7,655 bases of DNA from Chthoniobacterales bacterium. GTDB lineage: Bacteria; Verrucomicrobiota; Verrucomicrobiae; Chthoniobacterales; UBA10450. Both the position numbers and the translations under genes were made by a program. Location: assembly GCA_003244125.1 (NCBI GenBank), contig QHBL01000040.1, forward strand, positions 1 to 7,655, written 5' to 3'. The number at the start of each line of letters is the position of its first letter. Within the stretch, counting starts at the first letter, position 1. A model generated the notes under the pieces. The model was not told the origin of the DNA. It searched no databases and worked only from the letters and a program-made list of their open reading frames with translations. Positions 7,501-7,655 of the stretch are shown here, one piece after another.

Positions 7501-7620
7501 CGGATCGAAATTCTCTTCGCCCGGGTTTGGCGCGCGAAAGAGCTGGCGCTCATCCCAAAGGCGCTGCCATTTTGGCTCGAACTGGTCGAAGGGATAAGGT
7601 TTGCGCCGCTCGCTGCTCAT
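4504..7620 (-). CDS. leuS: Leucyl-tRNA synthetase with an inserted nuclease-like domain
   Basis: This class I synthetase charges tRNA-Leu in the cytosol. The 1038-residue frame is intact. The HIGH-type motif is HVGH (60-63) in [17 protein letters not shown]. The CP1 editing domain (about 225-425) keeps [12 protein letters not shown] and the [15 protein letters not shown] block. The catalytic domain resumes at [16 protein letters not shown]. The second signature is KMSKR (800-804), where KMSKS is usual. The anticodon-binding helices start near 843, and the C-terminal domain ends in [15 protein letters not shown]. There is no leucine-specific domain before the KMSKS motif. The oddity is a stretch of about 184 residues (561-744) between HYWME and [14 protein letters not shown], where relatives have only a few residues. 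Without it the protein would be about 854 residues, a normal LeuRS length. The stretch reads as a BECR-type nuclease domain and is described separately. An AAGAG about ten bases upstream supports the ATG at 7620; mscL follows 13 bases after the stop. Confidence 0.97.
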   Translation of the reverse strand: MSSERRKPYPFDQFEPKWQRLWDERQLFRAPNPGEENFDPAKPKFYVLDMFPYPSGAGLHVGHPEGYTATDIVARYKRMRGFNVLHPMGWDAFGLPAEQYAIKTGQHPAVTTRENIARFKSQLKRIGFSYDWTREINTTDPDYYKWTQWIFLKIYNSWFNPETKKAEPISTYRGDDPASVRLAYVADVPVNWCPELGTVLANEEVIDGRSEVGGFPVVRRPMRQWMLRITAYAERLIDELEGLDWPEGIKLLQRNWIGRSEGAEIAFQVADRDAARAECDIRVYTTRPDTLYGATYIVLAPEHALVDELTTPERREEVAKYREAVAAKSELERTELTKDKSGIFIGAFAINPANEEKVPIWIADYVLTAYGTGAIMGVPGHDERDLEFARKFGLPIIPVVQAAGKTGEESIGSVEEGVAINSPLIDGLPTAEAKKRIIAWLEQRGRGQAGVRYKLRDWLFSRQRYWGEPFPIVWENGKHRALGESELPVTPPPLEDFKPTGTSQPPLAKARDWIRYSDNAARETNTMPQWAGSCWYYLRYCDPRNDARFVGKEAEHYWMEGSGNLLTIVEWERRLTSLLALAKNKRANRKQFITFGVVERAQADRIKSATRQDVAGFRRYIDVFALRHILNKHDSEHETNKQNVPVGFSDLLRIPDIVREPDAIESAGETSLHLPAIRYIKRIGETICYVEEVLLGRRLLAAKTMYKKAATASHAPRGLAHTPETLRRTKQTIAALPRPVNARKPGGVDLYVGGTEHAVLHLLYARFWHKVLFDRGHVSTPEPFQRLVNQGIILGEDNRKMSKRWGNVIDPLDVIAEYGADAFRCYEMFMGPLEQMKPWSMRGVEGVARFLARVWRLIMDENQAGEWELSSRLQEIAPDKAQLKVVHATIKKVTTDIESLSFNTAISQMMVFVNAFTNVATVPVSAMRTLLVLLNPFAPHISSELWEIVGRNFRITPSEITDQPWPEHDESLLVEDEIEMVVQVNGKVREKFLAPIAARDDELKAIALALPKIQELTGGREIRKVVVVPKKLVNVVVN
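5389..5940 (-). other. In-frame insertion in leuS encoding a PBECR-like (Barnase-EndoU-ColicinE5/D-RelE) nuclease domain
   Basis: This covers LeuRS residues about 561-744. The ends are estimated from where synthetase similarity stops (YWM) and resumes (GGVDLYVGG). The core (about 595-708) follows the pattern I know from phage-type BECR nuclease domains: [12 protein letters not shown], then [22 protein letters not shown] with H628 and H633, then [17 protein letters not shown], then [17 protein letters not shown], and [10 protein letters not shown] at the end of the core. These domains normally occur in phage, conjugative-element and polymorphic-toxin proteins, and the fold includes RNases that cut tRNA. 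The ends match no intein rules: there is no Cys or Ser at the first position and no His-Asn before Cys, Ser or Thr. Apart from the host ATG at residue 559, the first ATG inside the insert is M705, so the domain is best read as part of the synthetase polypeptide. The family assignment is by eye from memory; catalytic activity is unknown. Confidence 0.75.
5571..5594. repeat. Perfect inverted repeat inside the leuS insertion
   Basis: CGATCCGTT (5571-5579) and AACGGATCG (5586-5594) are exact reverse complements separated by six bases. The repeat lies inside the inserted nuclease coding region, at the codons for IRYIKRI. It could fold as a stable hairpin in the mRNA or be a protein-binding palindrome. 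It may also be a by-product of the Ile-Arg and Lys-Arg-Ile codons. Confidence 0.6.
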
Positions 7621-7633
7621 CAGAGTTATCTCT

Positions 7634-7655
7634 TAGGAAAGCAGGAACGCAGGAA
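7634..7655. repeat. Short 8-base tandem repeat upstream of leuS, running off the window
   Basis: Three successive units fit the pattern YAGGAAMG: TAGGAAAG (7634-7641), CAGGAACG (7642-7649) and the cut-off CAGGAA (7650-7655). They lie 14-35 bases upstream of the leuS start on its leader side. On the leuS strand the units read as repeated TTCCTG. The array is cut by the window edge, so its length is unknown. Confidence 0.5.

Overview
The window looks like a GC-rich bacterial chromosome segment, most likely from the Verrucomicrobia (a soil, Chthoniobacter/Udaeobacter-like lineage is my best guess). That rests on the style of the leucyl-tRNA synthetase and of the small membrane protein with an LKRHEQPPPGYF motif, judged from memory rather than from a search. 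No RNA genes, CRISPR arrays or intact insertion sequences are visible.

Layout. Five genes run on the + strand: the 3' part of an M24 metallopeptidase (window edge to 907), a membrane zinc metallopeptidase of the YugP type (1020-1730), an ECF-type sigma factor (about 1837-2433), a small single-span membrane protein (2445-2936), and an exported HtrA-like protein with a PDZ domain (about 2965-4008). Two genes run convergently on the - strand: leuS (7620-4504), followed 13 bases later by mscL (4490-4053). The gene-free stretches are all short; the longest are 908-1019 and 1731-1836.

Two things stand out. First, leuS carries an in-frame insertion of about 184 codons (roughly 5389-5940). It sits in a loop of the catalytic domain, between the segment ending HYWM and the conserved [21 protein letters not shown] block. 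The insert reads as a complete phage/polymorphic-toxin-type nuclease domain of the Barnase-EndoU-ColicinE5/D-RelE (BECR/PBECR) kind, so a probable RNase fold is embedded in an essential tRNA-charging enzyme. Second, the HtrA-like protein has lost all three catalytic triad residues (His to Ser, Asp to Gly, Ser to Ala) while keeping the surrounding fold motifs and the PDZ domain. It is therefore a predicted pseudoprotease.

The pseudoprotease sits directly behind the ECF sigma factor and the single-span membrane protein. The three genes are tightly packed and resemble an envelope-stress cassette (sigma factor, membrane anti-sigma factor, periplasmic PDZ sensor) in which the sensor no longer cuts. 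The grouping is seen in the sequence; the regulatory reading is inference.
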